From contig UBYA01000006.1 of NCBI GenBank assembly GCA_900469615.1, positions 62,001 to 126,000 of the forward strand: a stretch of 64,000 nucleotides of DNA. Direction: 5' to 3'. The notes beneath the pieces are model-generated. The model was not told where the DNA came from, did no database searches, and saw only the letters and a list, made by a program, of their open reading frames with translations. The translations under genes were made by a program, and so were the position numbers. The stretch is from Hyphomicrobiales bacterium. GTDB taxonomy: Bacteria; Pseudomonadota; Alphaproteobacteria; Rhizobiales; Rhizobiaceae. Every line of letters begins with the position of its first letter. Within the stretch, counting starts at the first letter, position 1. Positions 51,294 through 62,200 of this stretch are shown in pieces.

Positions 51294-51512
51294 TCAAAAA
51301 TCGATCGCCCGCCCATTGATTTCCCAGTCGCCGAAACGGGCGGGATCGGCGCCGCCGCGGCCGCCGATTTCGGGGGGCAGGTCGGCTTGAGCCTGCGCCT
51401 GGCGGCGCTCCTCAGCTTCGGCCAACGCGCGCTTTGCTGCGGGCGAGAGCGGCTTGCGGGGGGCTTCGCCCACTTCGGTATCGATATTATTGTCGTTATC
51501 TGCGGTCTGCAT
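51294..51512 (-). CDS. DUF1674 protein (SDHAF4-like succinate dehydrogenase assembly factor)
   Basis: A 72-residue small protein. The C-terminus LPPEIGGRGGADPARFGDWEINGRAIDF contains the DUF1674/SDHAF4 motif (GGR, DPxRxGDWE, GRxxDF), with a helical KPLSPAAKRALAEAEERRQ before it. In mitochondria SDHAF4 binds flavinated SdhA before complex II assembly; the bacterial role is inferred. I start at ATG 51512 with GGAGG in front; a further ATG at 51560 would add 16 residues. It diverges from htpX over 110 bp. Confidence 0.85.
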   Translation of the reverse strand: MQTADNDNNIDTEVGEAPRKPLSPAAKRALAEAEERRQAQAQADLPPEIGGRGGADPARFGDWEINGRAIDF

Positions 51513-51622
51513 GGTCTCGTGCGACCTCCGAAATATTGAAATGGAGGGAGGAATAGCCAAATCATAGTGCGTCCGGCCGCAAAGAAAAAGGTTTGGACGA
51601 CAGATGTGTTGGAGACTTTTCG

Positions 51623-52621
51623 ATGAATCTCATGCGTACTGCTATGCTGCTTGCCTTCATGACCGCTTTGTTCATGGGCGTCGGCTATCTGATCGGCGGT
51701 CAATCGGGCATGCTGATCGCGTTTGTCGCCGCCGCCGGCATGAATTTCTTTTCCTACTGGAATTCCGATCGCATGGTGCTCTCCACCTATGGCGCGCAGG
51801 AGGTGGACGAGCGCAGCGCGCCGGAATTCTACCGGATCGTCCGCGATCTCGCCCGCAATGCGGGCTTGCCGATGCCGAAGGTCTATCTCTACGACAGCCC
51901 GCAGCCGAACGCCTTCGCCACCGGGCGCAATCCGGAAAATGCCGCCGTTGCCGCCTCAACTGGCCTGCTGCACGCGCTGACGCCGGAGGAAGTGGCCGGC
52001 GTGATGGCGCATGAGCTTGCGCATGTGCAGAACCGCGACACGCTCACCATGACGATCACGGCGACGCTTGCCGGCGCCATTTCCATGCTCGGCAACTTCG
52101 CCTTCTTCTTCGGCGGCCGCCGCGACAACAACAATCCGCTCGGCATGGTCGGCGTTCTCGTCGCGATGATCGTCGCTCCTCTAGCGGCGATGCTGGTGCA
52201 GATGGCGATCAGCCGGACGCGCGAATATTCCGCCGACCGGCGCGGCGCGGAAATCTGCGGCAACCCGCTTTGGCTCGCCTCCGCGCTCGGCAAGATCGCC
52301 CGCGGCGCGGCGCATATTCCGAATGAAGAGGCCGAAGGCCATCCCGCAACGGCGCATATGTTCATCATCAATCCGCTTTCCGGCGAGCGCATGGACAATC
52401 TGTTTTCCACGCATCCGAACACGGAAAACCGCATCGCCGCACTGCGGGAAATGGCGTGTTACGCCGGCAGCAGCGCCTCGGCGATGGCGCCGTCTTCAGG
52501 CCCATCTTCGGGCTTTGGCTCGACGGGACCGGTTCTGACTGCTAATCCGGGGCGCAAATCGCGCTCCGTGCCCAATACGGGTCGCGGTGGCTCGCAACCG
52601 CCGAAGGGTCCCTGGTCTTGA
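51623..52621 (+). CDS. htpX: Membrane zinc metalloprotease HtpX
   Basis: A 332-residue inner-membrane M48 protease for quality control of membrane proteins. Two N-terminal hydrophobic segments ([34 protein letters not shown]) precede the zinc site HELAH (His130, Glu131, His134) and the third-ligand region [15 protein letters not shown]. Two further hydrophobic stretches lie at about 150-195. The C-terminal ~45 residues are Ser/Gly/Pro-rich and probably disordered. ATG 51623 has GGAG before it. The stop overlaps rsmB (TTGA). Confidence 0.95.
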   Translation: MNLMRTAMLLAFMTALFMGVGYLIGGQSGMLIAFVAAAGMNFFSYWNSDRMVLSTYGAQEVDERSAPEFYRIVRDLARNAGLPMPKVYLYDSPQPNAFATGRNPENAAVAASTGLLHALTPEEVAGVMAHELAHVQNRDTLTMTITATLAGAISMLGNFAFFFGGRRDNNNPLGMVGVLVAMIVAPLAAMLVQMAISRTREYSADRRGAEICGNPLWLASALGKIARGAAHIPNEEAEGHPATAHMFIINPLSGERMDNLFSTHPNTENRIAALREMACYAGSSASAMAPSSGPSSGFGSTGPVLTANPGRKSRSVPNTGRGGSQPPKGPWS

Positions 52622-54027
52622 GTTCAGACAAGAAAAACAAAGCTTCCAACAGAGACGGAAAACGATCAGGCAAGCAGCAGGGGCATTCCCGGCCGCTCGA
52701 TGGGGCTCCTTCCAAGCCGGGTTTTGCGGCTCGCGCAGCGGCGGCGAAGATTCTGGGAGCCGTGCTCGACCGCAAGACGCCGCTCGACGGCATGCTCGAC
52801 ACCGAAGGCGGAAGTGCCGCCTATACGACGCTCGGCGACAGTGACCGTGCGCTGGTGCGCGCCATCTTGAACAGCGCGCTGCGGCACCTGCCGCGTATCG
52901 AGGCGGCGATTTCGTCGCTGCTCGATTCGCCGCTGCCGGAGGGTGCCCGCGCGTTGCATCACGTTCTTGTCGTCGGTGCGACGCAGATCCTCTATCTCGA
53001 CGTGCCGGATCACTCCGCCGTCGATCTTGCCGTCGAGCAGGCCAACCGGGATCCCCGCAACCGCCGCTTCGCCAAGCTGGTCAACGCCATCCTGCGGCGC
53101 ATCGGCCGCGAAAAACAGGACATCCTTGAGCGCGTTGCGAGCGTGCCCGCCATGCCGGGCTGGTTCCTGTCCCGCCTGGAAGCCGCCTATGGCGCCCCTG
53201 CCGCGCGCAGGATTTCGGACACACAGCTTGAGCCGGCGGCCATCGATCTCACCGTGAAATCCGATGCCGAAGGTTGGGCGAAGCGGCTGAACGGCGTCGT
53301 CTTGCCGACCGGCGGCGTGCGGCTTGCCGCCTTCGAAGGGTCCATTCCCTCGCTGGATAGCTTCGAGCAAGGCGAATGGTGGGTTCAGGACGCTGCGGCC
53401 AGCATTCCGGCAAAGCTGTTCGGCCCTCTTGCCGGCAAGCGGGTGGCGGATCTCTGTGCGGCGCCCGGCGGAAAGACCGCCCAGCTGATCCTTGCCGGGG
53501 CCAAGGTCACGGCTCTCGATCAATCCGCCAATCGCCTGAAGAGACTATCCGCCAACCTTGCGCGCCTCGGCCTCGAAGCCGAGACGGTCGTTGCCGACAT
53601 GAGCAAATATCGGCCCGACGAACTTTTCGACGCCGCACTTCTCGATGCTCCCTGCTCTTCGACGGGAACGACGCGCCGCCATCCCGATGTGCTGTGGACC
53701 AAGGGACCGGAGGATATCGCCAAGCTTGCCGGCCTGCAGGAACGCCTGCTTCGCCATGCTCTGACGCTGGTCAAGCCGGGCGGTCTGGTGGTGTTTTCCA
53801 ATTGTTCGCTCGATCCCGAAGAAGGCGAGGATCTGGTTGCGCGTCTGCTGGCCGAAAGCGGCAATGTCGAGCGCGTCCCGATCGCGGCGGGCGATTGGCC
53901 CGGTCTGGAAGCGGCGATCTCGCCGCTCGGAGCGTTCCGCACCACGCCGGACATGCTGCCGCAGACCGATGGTTTTGCCTCGGGCCTGGATGGCTTCTTC
54001 GCAGTCGCGCTGCGCCGCATGCGCTAG
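52618..54027 (+). CDS. rsmB: 16S rRNA m5C967 methyltransferase RsmB-like (NOL1/NOP2/Sun family)
   Basis: A 469-residue SAM-dependent rRNA methyltransferase. A NusB-like RNA-binding domain ([22 protein letters not shown] ...) precedes the catalytic domain with [22 protein letters not shown], the [18 protein letters not shown] cysteine motif and [17 protein letters not shown]. The start is TTG 52618, overlapping the htpX stop as TTGA, with AAGGG about 10 bases upstream. The N-terminal 30 residues are Lys/Ser-rich. Nearby translation coupling to htpX suggests one operon. Substrate position is by family similarity. Confidence 0.93.
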   Translation: MSSDKKNKASNRDGKRSGKQQGHSRPLDGAPSKPGFAARAAAAKILGAVLDRKTPLDGMLDTEGGSAAYTTLGDSDRALVRAILNSALRHLPRIEAAISSLLDSPLPEGARALHHVLVVGATQILYLDVPDHSAVDLAVEQANRDPRNRRFAKLVNAILRRIGREKQDILERVASVPAMPGWFLSRLEAAYGAPAARRISDTQLEPAAIDLTVKSDAEGWAKRLNGVVLPTGGVRLAAFEGSIPSLDSFEQGEWWVQDAAASIPAKLFGPLAGKRVADLCAAPGGKTAQLILAGAKVTALDQSANRLKRLSANLARLGLEAETVVADMSKYRPDELFDAALLDAPCSSTGTTRRHPDVLWTKGPEDIAKLAGLQERLLRHALTLVKPGGLVVFSNCSLDPEEGEDLVARLLAESGNVERVPIAAGDWPGLEAAISPLGAFRTTPDMLPQTDGFASGLDGFFAVALRRMR

Positions 54028-54120
54028 CCTGCGGTTTGGGCCGTCAGTCATCGAACGGTTAAAAAATCGGCGAAGATGTCCTTAGTTGGTATATTCGTAA
54101 CCTCTTTTTAACCACGGGTA

Positions 54121-55824
54121 ATGAGAGTAAGCAGAAGCAAATATGCAGATCTGCGGCAGGGTTTAGTGAGTTCATACATGCGGGAAGCATGGCGGCGGAT
54201 GTCGCGCCGCGCGGCGTTGACGCGATTGCGTCTCACCCGCCACACGATGCGTGTGCCGGAACGGCTGATTGTGGCGCCGACCGACCTGCGCAGTGTCGAT
54301 CCCTTTTTCGTCGAAGAGCTTCTGAACGGGCGCATCCTGCTTGCAGGGCGTGTTCTGGAAACGCAAGGGGCGTCGCCCTTCTCTCTCGAATTGCCGTCTT
54401 TGGCCTTTGCCGCCAAGCTGCATAACTTTCGCTGGCTGCGGCATTTGCGGGCGGAAAAGAGCGATCAGGCATCGGCCATGGCGCGCGCGATCCTCACCGA
54501 CTGGATTGCCGTTCACGGACGCCGGCTGCACGGCCTTGCCTGGTCGCCGGATATAGCGGCGCAACGGCTGATCGCGCTTCTGTCGCATTCGCCTGTGCTT
54601 CTGCACGGCACCGATAGCGGTTTCTACCGCCGTTTCATGCGGATGCTCGTCTTCCATGTGCGTTTTCTGCGGCGAATGGCAGCCTCGGCGCCCGATGGCA
54701 TCACGCGGTTCCGCGTGCGCATCGCGCTCGCCATGTCTTCGGTCGCCATGCCGAGCAGCGCGCTGACGCTGAAGCGGGCCGGCCAGGCGCTCGACCGCGA
54801 GATCGACCGGCAGATCCTGCAGGATGGCGGGCATATCTCCCGCAATCCGCGCGCGTCATTGGAACTGCTGCTCGATTTGCTGCCGCTGCGCCAGACCTAT
54901 GTCAATCTTGGCCACGACGTGCCGGTGCGGCTCATCCCCGGCATCGACCGCATGTATCCGGCACTGCGCTTCTTCCGCCATCAGGATGGCGATCTGGCAT
55001 TGTTCAACGGCGCGACGTCGACGCTCGCCAACGAGCTGATGTCGGTGCTGCGCTATGACGAGACGGCGGGACAGGCTTTCAAGGCACTGCCGCACACCAG
55101 ATATCACCGGCTGGCGGCCGGTCAGGCCGTCGTCATCATGGATGTCGGCAGCCCCGCCTCGGTCGATCTCAGCCGCACGGCGCATGCGGGCTGCCTTTCC
55201 TTCGAGATGTCGTCCGGCAAAACCCGCTTCATCATCAATTCCGGTTCGCCCGAGTTCGCCGGCGAGCGTTACCTTCAGGCGGCGCGGGCGACCGCGGCAC
55301 ATTCGACCGTGACGCTCAACGACACGTCCTCGTGCCAGTTTTCAAAATCGAAGTCGCTCGGACCGATCATGGTCGGCGGCGTGAAGAAGGTCATCGTCGA
55401 GCGCGCCGAGACCGAAGACGGGCGAGACTACGTCCGGGCGGCGCATGACGGCTATCTCTCCGCCTTCGGCTATGTGCACGAGCGCGAGCTGAGTCTCAAT
55501 GCCAGCGGCACGATCGTTGCCGGCCGCGACCGGTTTTTCGTGCCGGAGGGCAAGAAACAGCAGCCGAAGGGCGAGGGCATCGCGTCCGCCCGCTTCCATA
55601 TCCACCCCTCCATCAGCCTGTTGCAGACCGAAACGGATACCGCGCTGCTGATCGCGCCGGATGGAGAGACCTGGATCTTCTCCTCGCCCGGCAACGAGGT
55701 GCTGGTGGCGGAGGACATCTTCTTTGCCGATCCCTCGGGCATGCGTGCTTCCGATCAGCTCGAGATCGTTTTCCGGGTTACTGAAAAGCCGGAAATCCGC
55801 TGGTTTTTATCCCATCGGCCATAG
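54121..55824 (+). CDS. Heparinase II/III-like protein
   Basis: A 567-residue protein with an N-terminal alpha/alpha-toroid part (FAAKLHNFRWLRHLRAEKSD, WSPDIAAQRLIALLSHSPVLL, HISRNPRASLELLLDLLPLR) and a C-terminal heparinase II/III beta-sandwich (CLSFEMSSGKTRFIINSGSP, ARATAAHSTVTLNDTSSCQF, HDGYLSAFGYVHERELSL). Related polysaccharide lyases cleave uronate polymers; many alphaproteobacteria carry this gene next to rsmB and purH and its substrate is unknown. No signal peptide is predicted from the sequence start (MRVSRSKYADLRQG), so it may be cytosolic or use another start. Single gene; the 93-bp gap upstream has AT-rich sequence. Confidence 0.87.
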   Translation: MRVSRSKYADLRQGLVSSYMREAWRRMSRRAALTRLRLTRHTMRVPERLIVAPTDLRSVDPFFVEELLNGRILLAGRVLETQGASPFSLELPSLAFAAKLHNFRWLRHLRAEKSDQASAMARAILTDWIAVHGRRLHGLAWSPDIAAQRLIALLSHSPVLLHGTDSGFYRRFMRMLVFHVRFLRRMAASAPDGITRFRVRIALAMSSVAMPSSALTLKRAGQALDREIDRQILQDGGHISRNPRASLELLLDLLPLRQTYVNLGHDVPVRLIPGIDRMYPALRFFRHQDGDLALFNGATSTLANELMSVLRYDETAGQAFKALPHTRYHRLAAGQAVVIMDVGSPASVDLSRTAHAGCLSFEMSSGKTRFIINSGSPEFAGERYLQAARATAAHSTVTLNDTSSCQFSKSKSLGPIMVGGVKKVIVERAETEDGRDYVRAAHDGYLSAFGYVHERELSLNASGTIVAGRDRFFVPEGKKQQPKGEGIASARFHIHPSISLLQTETDTALLIAPDGETWIFSSPGNEVLVAEDIFFADPSGMRASDQLEIVFRVTEKPEIRWFLSHRP

Positions 55825-55903
55825 GCTAACCGCGTCAGCTATGCTAACGGGGCGGCATTATCGTCCCGCGCCATCTCCGCCGGACAATCTCGTCTCCTCA
55901 TAC

Positions 55904-55982
55904 CAGAGCGATTTCGCTCTGCTTTTTGTTATCTCGCAATTCCGGACGGAAACCGCTGCATGCTTTTCCTGGAGTTGCTCTA
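55904..55982. repeat. Intergenic repeat with terminator-like hairpin upstream of purH
   Basis: CAGAGCGA / TCGCTCTG (55904-55921) is followed by CTTTTTGTT, then CAATTCCGGACGGAAACCG and TGGAGTTGCTCTAG. It aligns with 42710-42779 and resembles a repeat I recall as abundant in rhizobial genomes. The hairpin plus T-run may end the heparinase-like transcript. Confidence 0.65.
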
Positions 55983-55997
55983 GATCGGAGAAAGCCC

Positions 55998-57614
55998 ATG
56001 GCCGTCGTTTCCAAGAAAATTCCCGCTCCCGACAAGGTGAAGGTGAAGACCGCGCTTCTGTCCGTCTCGGACAAGACCGGCATCGTCGAGCTGGCGCGTG
56101 CCCTTAGCGGGCAAGGCGTGCGCCTCCTGTCGACCGGCGGCACGCACAAGGCGATCGCCGCGGCCGGTCTTGCCGTGACCGACGTGTCGGAAGTGACGGA
56201 TTTTCCGGAGATCATGGACGGCCGCGTCAAGACGCTGCATCCGAAGGTGCATGGCGGCCTGCTCGCCATCCGAGACGACGCAGAACATCAGGCTGCGATG
56301 AATGAGCATGGAATCGAAGGCATCGATCTCGTCGTCGTCAACCTCTATCCCTTCGAGGATGTCCGCAAGGCGGGCGGCGACTATCCGACGACCGTCGAAA
56401 ACATCGATATCGGCGGCCCGGCAATGATCCGCGCCTCGGCGAAGAATCACGCCTACGTGACGATCCTGACCGATCCGGCCGACTATCCGGAGCTGCTGGA
56501 GCAGCTTTCCGGCGATGCCGGCCAGACGGCTTATGCCTTCCGTCAGCGCATGGCCGCCAAGGCCTTCGCCCGCACCGCGGCCTATGACGCCATGATCTCC
56601 AACTGGTTTGCCGAAGCGCTCGATATCGCCACGCCGCGCCATCGCGTCATCGGCGGCGTTTTGCGCGAGGAAATGCGCTACGGCGAAAACCCGCACCAGA
56701 AGGCGGCTTTCTACGTGACAGGCGAAAACCGCCCCGGCGTTTCGACGGCGACGCTCCTCCAGGGCAAGCAGCTCTCCTACAACAACATCAACGATACCGA
56801 CGCGGCCTATGAGCTCGTTGCCGAGTTCCTGCCGGAAAACGGCCCGGCCTGCGCGATCATCAAGCATGCCAACCCCTGCGGCGTCGCCACCGGCCCAAGT
56901 CTCGTGGAGGCCTACAAGCGGGCTCTCGCCTGCGATTCCGTCTCGGCCTTCGGCGGCATCATCGCGCTCAACAGCCTGCTCGACGCGGAAACGGCGGAAG
57001 AGATCGTCAAGCTCTTCACCGAGGTCATCATCGCGCCTGAGGTCAGCGAGGAAGCCAAGGCGATCATCGCCCGCAAGCCGAACCTTCGCCTGCTCTCGGT
57101 CGGCGCCCTGCCCGATCCACGCGCGCCCGGCCTGACCGCCAAGACCGTCTCCGGCGGCCTGCTGGTCCAGAACCGTGACAATGCGCTGGTCGAGGACATG
57201 GAGCTGAAGGTCGTCACCAGGCGCGCGCCGACGGCGCAGGAGCTAGAGGACATGAAGTTCGCCTTCCGTGTCGCCAAGCATGTGAAATCGAATGCCGTCG
57301 TCTACGCCAAGGACGGCCAGACGGCCGGCATCGGCGCGGGACAGATGAGCCGTGTCGATTCCGCCCGCATCGCCGCCATCAAGGCTGAAGAAGCCGCCAA
57401 GGCCATGGGCCTGGCCGAGCCGCTGACCCGCGGCTCCGCCGTGGCCTCCGAAGCCTTCCTGCCGTTTGCCGATGGTCTGCTTTCGGCGATTGCCGCCGGC
57501 GCCACCGCGGTCATCCAGCCCGGCGGCTCGATGCGCGACCAGGAGGTCATCGACGCAGCCAACGAGCACAATGTCGCGATGGTCTTCACCGGCATCCGCC
57601 ATTTCCGCCATTGA
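55998..57614 (+). CDS. purH: Bifunctional AICAR formyltransferase / IMP cyclohydrolase
   Basis: A 538-residue enzyme for the last two steps of de novo IMP synthesis. The N-terminal IMPCH (MGS-like) domain has [28 protein letters not shown] and [21 protein letters not shown]; the C-terminal AICARFT domain has [24 protein letters not shown] with the catalytic His/Lys region and AFGGIIALN. The C-terminus is [14 protein letters not shown]...[14 protein letters not shown] 55998 follows GGAGAAAGCCC. Upstream in-frame extension runs into the repeat and is dropped. Confidence 0.97.
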   Translation: MAVVSKKIPAPDKVKVKTALLSVSDKTGIVELARALSGQGVRLLSTGGTHKAIAAAGLAVTDVSEVTDFPEIMDGRVKTLHPKVHGGLLAIRDDAEHQAAMNEHGIEGIDLVVVNLYPFEDVRKAGGDYPTTVENIDIGGPAMIRASAKNHAYVTILTDPADYPELLEQLSGDAGQTAYAFRQRMAAKAFARTAAYDAMISNWFAEALDIATPRHRVIGGVLREEMRYGENPHQKAAFYVTGENRPGVSTATLLQGKQLSYNNINDTDAAYELVAEFLPENGPACAIIKHANPCGVATGPSLVEAYKRALACDSVSAFGGIIALNSLLDAETAEEIVKLFTEVIIAPEVSEEAKAIIARKPNLRLLSVGALPDPRAPGLTAKTVSGGLLVQNRDNALVEDMELKVVTRRAPTAQELEDMKFAFRVAKHVKSNAVVYAKDGQTAGIGAGQMSRVDSARIAAIKAEEAAKAMGLAEPLTRGSAVASEAFLPFADGLLSAIAAGATAVIQPGGSMRDQEVIDAANEHNVAMVFTGIRHFRH

Positions 57615-57621
57615 CGACTTT

Positions 57622-57671
57622 GCCCTCGCCCCATCGGGGAGAGGGTGGCGCGATAGCGCCGGGTGAGGGGG
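57622..57671. repeat. Short palindromic repeat after purH, first element
   Basis: GCCCTCGCCCCATCGGGGAG ... GATAGCGCCGGGTGAGGGGG: the outer ends CCCTCGCC / GGTGAGGG pair, enclosing CCCCATCGGGG and GGCGCGATAGCGCC hairpins. Similar C-rich elements are common between rhizobial genes and could act as a purH transcript end. Confidence 0.6.
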
Positions 57672-57729
57672 CGTTACCCGGACGCCATATGTTGTTCGCA
57701 ATGATATCGGCTGGTTTCGAAGACGCCGA

Positions 57730-57785
57730 GAAACCCCCTCGTCCGCCCTTCGGGCACCTTCTCCCCGATGGGGAGAAGGAGGGGT
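57730..57785. repeat. Second palindromic repeat in the purH/MFS gap
   Basis: AACCCCCTC GTCCGCCCTTCGGGC then CTTCTCCCCGATGGGGAGAAG GAGGGG. The CCGCCCTTCGGGC and CTTCTCCCC / GGGGAGAAG palindromes form two hairpins and the outer CCCCCTC / GAGGGG pair. It is related to the CCCTCTCCCC fragment at 14953-14988. Confidence 0.65.
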
Positions 57786-57813
57786 ATATCCCTGAATCGA
57801 TAAGGAGATATCC

Positions 57814-59199
57814 CTACTTCGTCTTGTCAGCCGGATAGGGTGTCGACAGCAGAAGAAGCAAGCCGCCGGCGAGGAAGATGACGAGCGTCGCCATGCCGAG
57901 CCGGGCTGAGCCGCTCCAATACGTCACCAGCGAGAAGAACAGCGTCGCCATGAAGCTGGTGGCGCGGCCCGAGAGGGCGTAGATGCCGAAATAGCGTCCA
58001 GCCTCCGCAAGGCTGACGCTGCGGGCGAGAAAGGAACGCGAGGAGGCTTGTACGGGGCCGAAGGCGATGCCGATCAGCAATCCGTAGCCGATATAGGCTT
58101 TTTCCGCTGCCGTGCCGAACAGGCTGCCGGTGCTGACGGTCGAGAGCGGGACGAGGCCGAACAGCGTGAAGCCGGGACCTGTCGAGATGATGCCGAAGGT
58201 AGCGACGAGCAGCAGCGTCAGGCTGATGACGACGGTTGTCTTCGAACCCAGCCAGCGGTCGACATAGCCGGCGGCAAAGCAGCCGAAAATGGCGATGACG
58301 TTGAGAATGATACCGTAGATGCCGATCTCGATCGTCGCCCAGCCGAACATGCCGGCCGCGAAGGTGCCGCCGAGGATCAGCAGGCCGTTGACGCCATCCT
58401 GATAGATCATGCGGGCGATGAGGAAGAGACTGATGCCGCGCCGGCGCTTCAACTCGCCAAGGGTCGCCGAGAGTTCGCGCAGGCCCGAGCGGACGGCGGC
58501 GAGAAGCGGCAGGCCGCGGGCGGCATCCGGCGTGAAGAGGAACATCGGCAGAATGAAGAGGAAGTACCAGACTGCGGAGATCGGCCCGGTGATGCGGGCA
58601 TCCTCGCCGAGCGTCGCGTCGAGGCCGAAAAGCGGCGTCAGGCCGAGGATGGTCCTGCCGGTCTGCGGATTGCCGGCAAGCAGTGCCACGACGGTGATGA
58701 GGACGATCATGCCGCCGAGATAGCCAAGGCCCCAGGCGGTGTTCGACAGCCTGCCGACATCGTCCTTGCCGACCAGCCGGGGCATCATCGAATCGTTGAA
58801 GACGATCGAGAATTCGGCCGAGATCGAGGCGAGGATCATGAAGACCGCCGGATAGATGACCGGCGATCCCGGCGCTGCCCCCCAGAGGCAGAAGAGACTG
58901 CCGATCTTGATGATGGCGAAGAAGGCGATCCATGGCTTGCGGGCGCCGGATTGGTCGGCGATAGAGCCAAGCACCGGCGACAGGATGGCGATGATCACCG
59001 AGGAGATCGTCGCCATGTTGCTCCATGTCGTCTGGGCGGAGACAGGATCGGACGTCAGCCGCGCGACGAAATAGGGGCCGAAGATGAAGGTGGTGACGAC
59101 GGTGAAGAACGGCTGGGCCGCCCAATCGAAGAACATCCAGCCCCAGATGCCGCGTGCCGGCACTTTTGCCGGCACGTCGCTGTTAATTTCAGTCACCAC
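57814..59199 (-). CDS. UMF1/Atg22-type major facilitator superfamily transporter
   Basis: A 461-residue inner-membrane protein with about 12 hydrophobic segments. The N-terminal IWGWMFFDWAAQPFFTVVTTFIFGPYF is the UMF1 family mark, followed by GSIADQSGARKPW, the MFS loop-2/3 motif, and SMMPRLVGKDDVGRLSNTAWGLGYLGG. The C-terminal half has GPVQASSRSFLARSVSLAEAGRYFG. Related yeast Atg22 exports amino acids from the vacuole; the substrate here is unknown. The start is GTG (59199, or 59196); no ATG is in frame nearby. It lies 52 bp after the glutamate dehydrogenase gene and may share its message. Confidence 0.9.
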   Translation of the reverse strand: MVTEINSDVPAKVPARGIWGWMFFDWAAQPFFTVVTTFIFGPYFVARLTSDPVSAQTTWSNMATISSVIIAILSPVLGSIADQSGARKPWIAFFAIIKIGSLFCLWGAAPGSPVIYPAVFMILASISAEFSIVFNDSMMPRLVGKDDVGRLSNTAWGLGYLGGMIVLITVVALLAGNPQTGRTILGLTPLFGLDATLGEDARITGPISAVWYFLFILPMFLFTPDAARGLPLLAAVRSGLRELSATLGELKRRRGISLFLIARMIYQDGVNGLLILGGTFAAGMFGWATIEIGIYGIILNVIAIFGCFAAGYVDRWLGSKTTVVISLTLLLVATFGIISTGPGFTLFGLVPLSTVSTGSLFGTAAEKAYIGYGLLIGIAFGPVQASSRSFLARSVSLAEAGRYFGIYALSGRATSFMATLFFSLVTYWSGSARLGMATLVIFLAGGLLLLLSTPYPADKTK

Positions 59200-59251
59200 C
59201 AGATCGAACCCCTGATTCCCTCACCCGCCTGACGGGTCGGGGCGGACTGTG

Positions 59252-62200
59252 TCACCTTGCCCGGCCGTTCGCAAGATCGCTGAGCAGACCGGCGGCGACG
59301 GTGATGCGGGCGAGGTTCGGATCGCCGCTTTCACTGAGGCCGCCGAGTTCCTCGGCGATGCGGTTGATGCGGATGCGATCCTCCGCATGCCACGCCTGAA
59401 CCGGCTGCTTGTCCTTCGGATGGTTCGATAGCGCGGAGATGACGATATCGCGACGCGCGCCGGCGATCTGGTCGAGGCTGCGCGCCAAGGCGAGGCTCTC
59501 ATAGTGGTCGCCGGTGACGATCCGGCTGCCGGCGAGCAGCAGGCGGCCGATACGGAAGGTCTGCGAGACCGTGAAATAGCTTTCCGCCGCCCGGTTCAGC
59601 GTATCGCCGGTGCGCTCGGCGATCTGCATGATCTCCGGCACGAGGACGAGCGCGTAGATGGTGGCGATCTCCGAAGCGAGTTTTTCCGGCAGCCCAGCCG
59701 CCTGATATTCCGCCTCGCGGGCAGCGATCTCCGCCGCGAAATCCGCCGGGATATGGCTGAGGAAGACGGGCCGCAGCTTCTTGACCGCTGCACGAAGCCG
59801 GCTAACGGTTTCCTCTATGTCGCCCTTGGCGGCTCCGGTTTTCAGCAGGAGGCGCGTCAGCGCGGTATAGACCTCGGTGATCTCGCCATAGACGCGGTTC
59901 TGCATCTGGCCGCCGACCTTGCCGTCCAGCGCGTCCGTCTCGTTCCAGAGCCGGTCGAGATCGAAGCCATCGCGGGCGATCACCGCCGCCTTGACGACCT
60001 CGGCGGCGGACGCGGCCGTCGCGTCCATCATGCTGACCGCAAAGCCCGGCCCGCCGCGGTTGATCGCTTCGTTGGCGAGCGCCGTACCGATGATTTCACG
60101 GCGCAGACGATGGTTTTCGATATCGCTGGCGTTGGAACGCTGCATCCTGGCCGGAAAATAGCGGCTGAGGGTAGCGGCGAAGTAAGGGTCGTCGGGAAGA
60201 TCGCTCGCAACAAGCGCGTCGAAGAGGACGATCTTGGCATAGGAAAGCAGCACGCCGATTTCGGGGCGCGTCAGCGGGCGCCCGTTGGCGTAGCGCTCGG
60301 CGAAAGTCTGGTCGTCAGGCAGGGTCTCGACCTTGCGGTTGAGCTGCTTGGCGCCTTCCAGCACGCTCATGAAGCGGCTGAGTTCCAGGCCGTTGCCGGT
60401 ACCCTTGCGCTCCGTCAGCGAGATTGCCAGGGATTGCAGGTAGTTGTTGCGCAAGACCAGCGCCGCCACTTCGTCCGTCATGGAGGCGAGCAGCGTGTCG
60501 CGCTTGGCGCGCGTCAGCCGGTCGTCGAACATGGCGGAGGCAAGGGCGATCTTGATGTTGACCTCGACGTCGGAGGTGTTGACGCCGGCGGAATTGTCGA
60601 TGGCGTCGGAGTTGCAGCGACCGCCCTTGAGGCCATAGGCGATGCGGCCCTTCTGCGTGACGCCGAGATTGGCGCCCTCGCCGATCACCTTGGCGCGCAC
60701 CTCGTCCGCAGCGATGCGGATCGGATCGTTGGCACGGTCGCCGACTTCCGAATCCGTTTCGGCCGGCGCCTTGACATAGGTGCCGATGCCACCGAACCAC
60801 AGCAGGTCGACCGGAGCTTTCAGGATCGCCGTCATGATCTCGAACGGTGTTGCGACCGATTTGTCGATCCCGATGGCGGCGACGGCCTCCGGCGTCAGCG
60901 TCACGGATTTCGCCGAGCGGGAAATGATCATCGCACCCTTCGACAGGACGGACTTGTCGAAATCCTGCCAGCTGGAGCGCGGCAGGTTGAAAAGGCGCTG
61001 CCGTTCGGCCAGCGTCTTTTCCATGTCCGGATCCGGATCGATGATGATGTCGCGATGGTCGAAGGCGGCCAGCAGGCGGATCTTCGGCGACAGCAGCATG
61101 CCGTTGCCGAAGACGTCGCCCGACATGTCGCCGACGCCGACGACGCTGAAGGGCGTCATCTGGATATCGACGTCCATCTCGCGGAAATGCCGTTTCACGG
61201 TTTCCCAGGCGCCGCGGGCGGTGATGCCCATTTTCTTGTGGTCGTAGCCGGCCGAGCCGCCGGAAGCGAAAGCGTCGTCCAGCCAGAAACCGGCTTCCTG
61301 CGCCAGTGCATTGGCGGTGTCGGAGAAGGTGGCGGTGCCCTTGTCGGCAGCGACGACGAAATAGGGGTCGTCGCCGTCGAGCCGCACGGTATCGGCGGGC
61401 GGAATGATATCGGCGCCGGAGATGTTGTCGGTGATCGACAGCAGCGTGCGGATATAGGTCTTGTAGGCTTCACGGCCGGCATTGAAGATTTCGTCGCGGC
61501 TGCCGCCGGCCGGAAGCTTCTTCGGATAGAAGCCGCCCTTGGCGCCGACGGGCACGATGACCGCGTTCTTGACCTGCTGCGCCTTTACGAGGCCGAGCAC
61601 TTCGGTCCGATAATCCTCGGCGCGGTCGGACCAGCGCAGGCCGCCGCGCGCCACCTTGCCGAAGCGCAGGTGCACGCCTTCCACTTCGACGCCGTAAACG
61701 AAGATCTCGCGGAACGGCCGGGGTTCGGGGAGGCCATCCAGCAGCTTCGGATCGAGCTTGAAGGCGAGCATCGCCTTTGGCGTGCCATCGGCATTCCTCT
61801 GGAAATAGTTGGTGCGCAGCGTCGCGTCGATGGCGTTGACGTAGCGGCGCAGGATGCGGTCGTCGTCGAGGCTCGGAACGTCGGCCAGCTCTGTTTCGAT
61901 GGCGGCATGCAGCTCGGAGAGCTTCTTGGTGCGGTTCTTGTCGCTGAGCTTCGGATCAAGGGTATCGTGAAAAAGGCGGAAGAGCGATGCGGCGATGCGC
62001 GGATACTTGTCCAGCGTCGCGGCGATGTAATCCTGCGAATAGGCGATGCCGGCCTGGCGCAGATAGCGCGAATAGGCGCGCAGCACGTTGGTTTCGCGGG
62101 CAGAAAGATCGGCGGAGACGATCAGCCTGTTGAAGGCGTCGTTGTCGATCGTGTCGCCAAAGGCGGCGAGGAAGGCTTCCTCCAGCGCGGCGCCATGACG

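Noticed and set aside
55926..55997. 24-residue extension of purH
   Set aside because: It is encoded by an intergenic repeat; ATG 55998 follows a clear Shine-Dalgarno.
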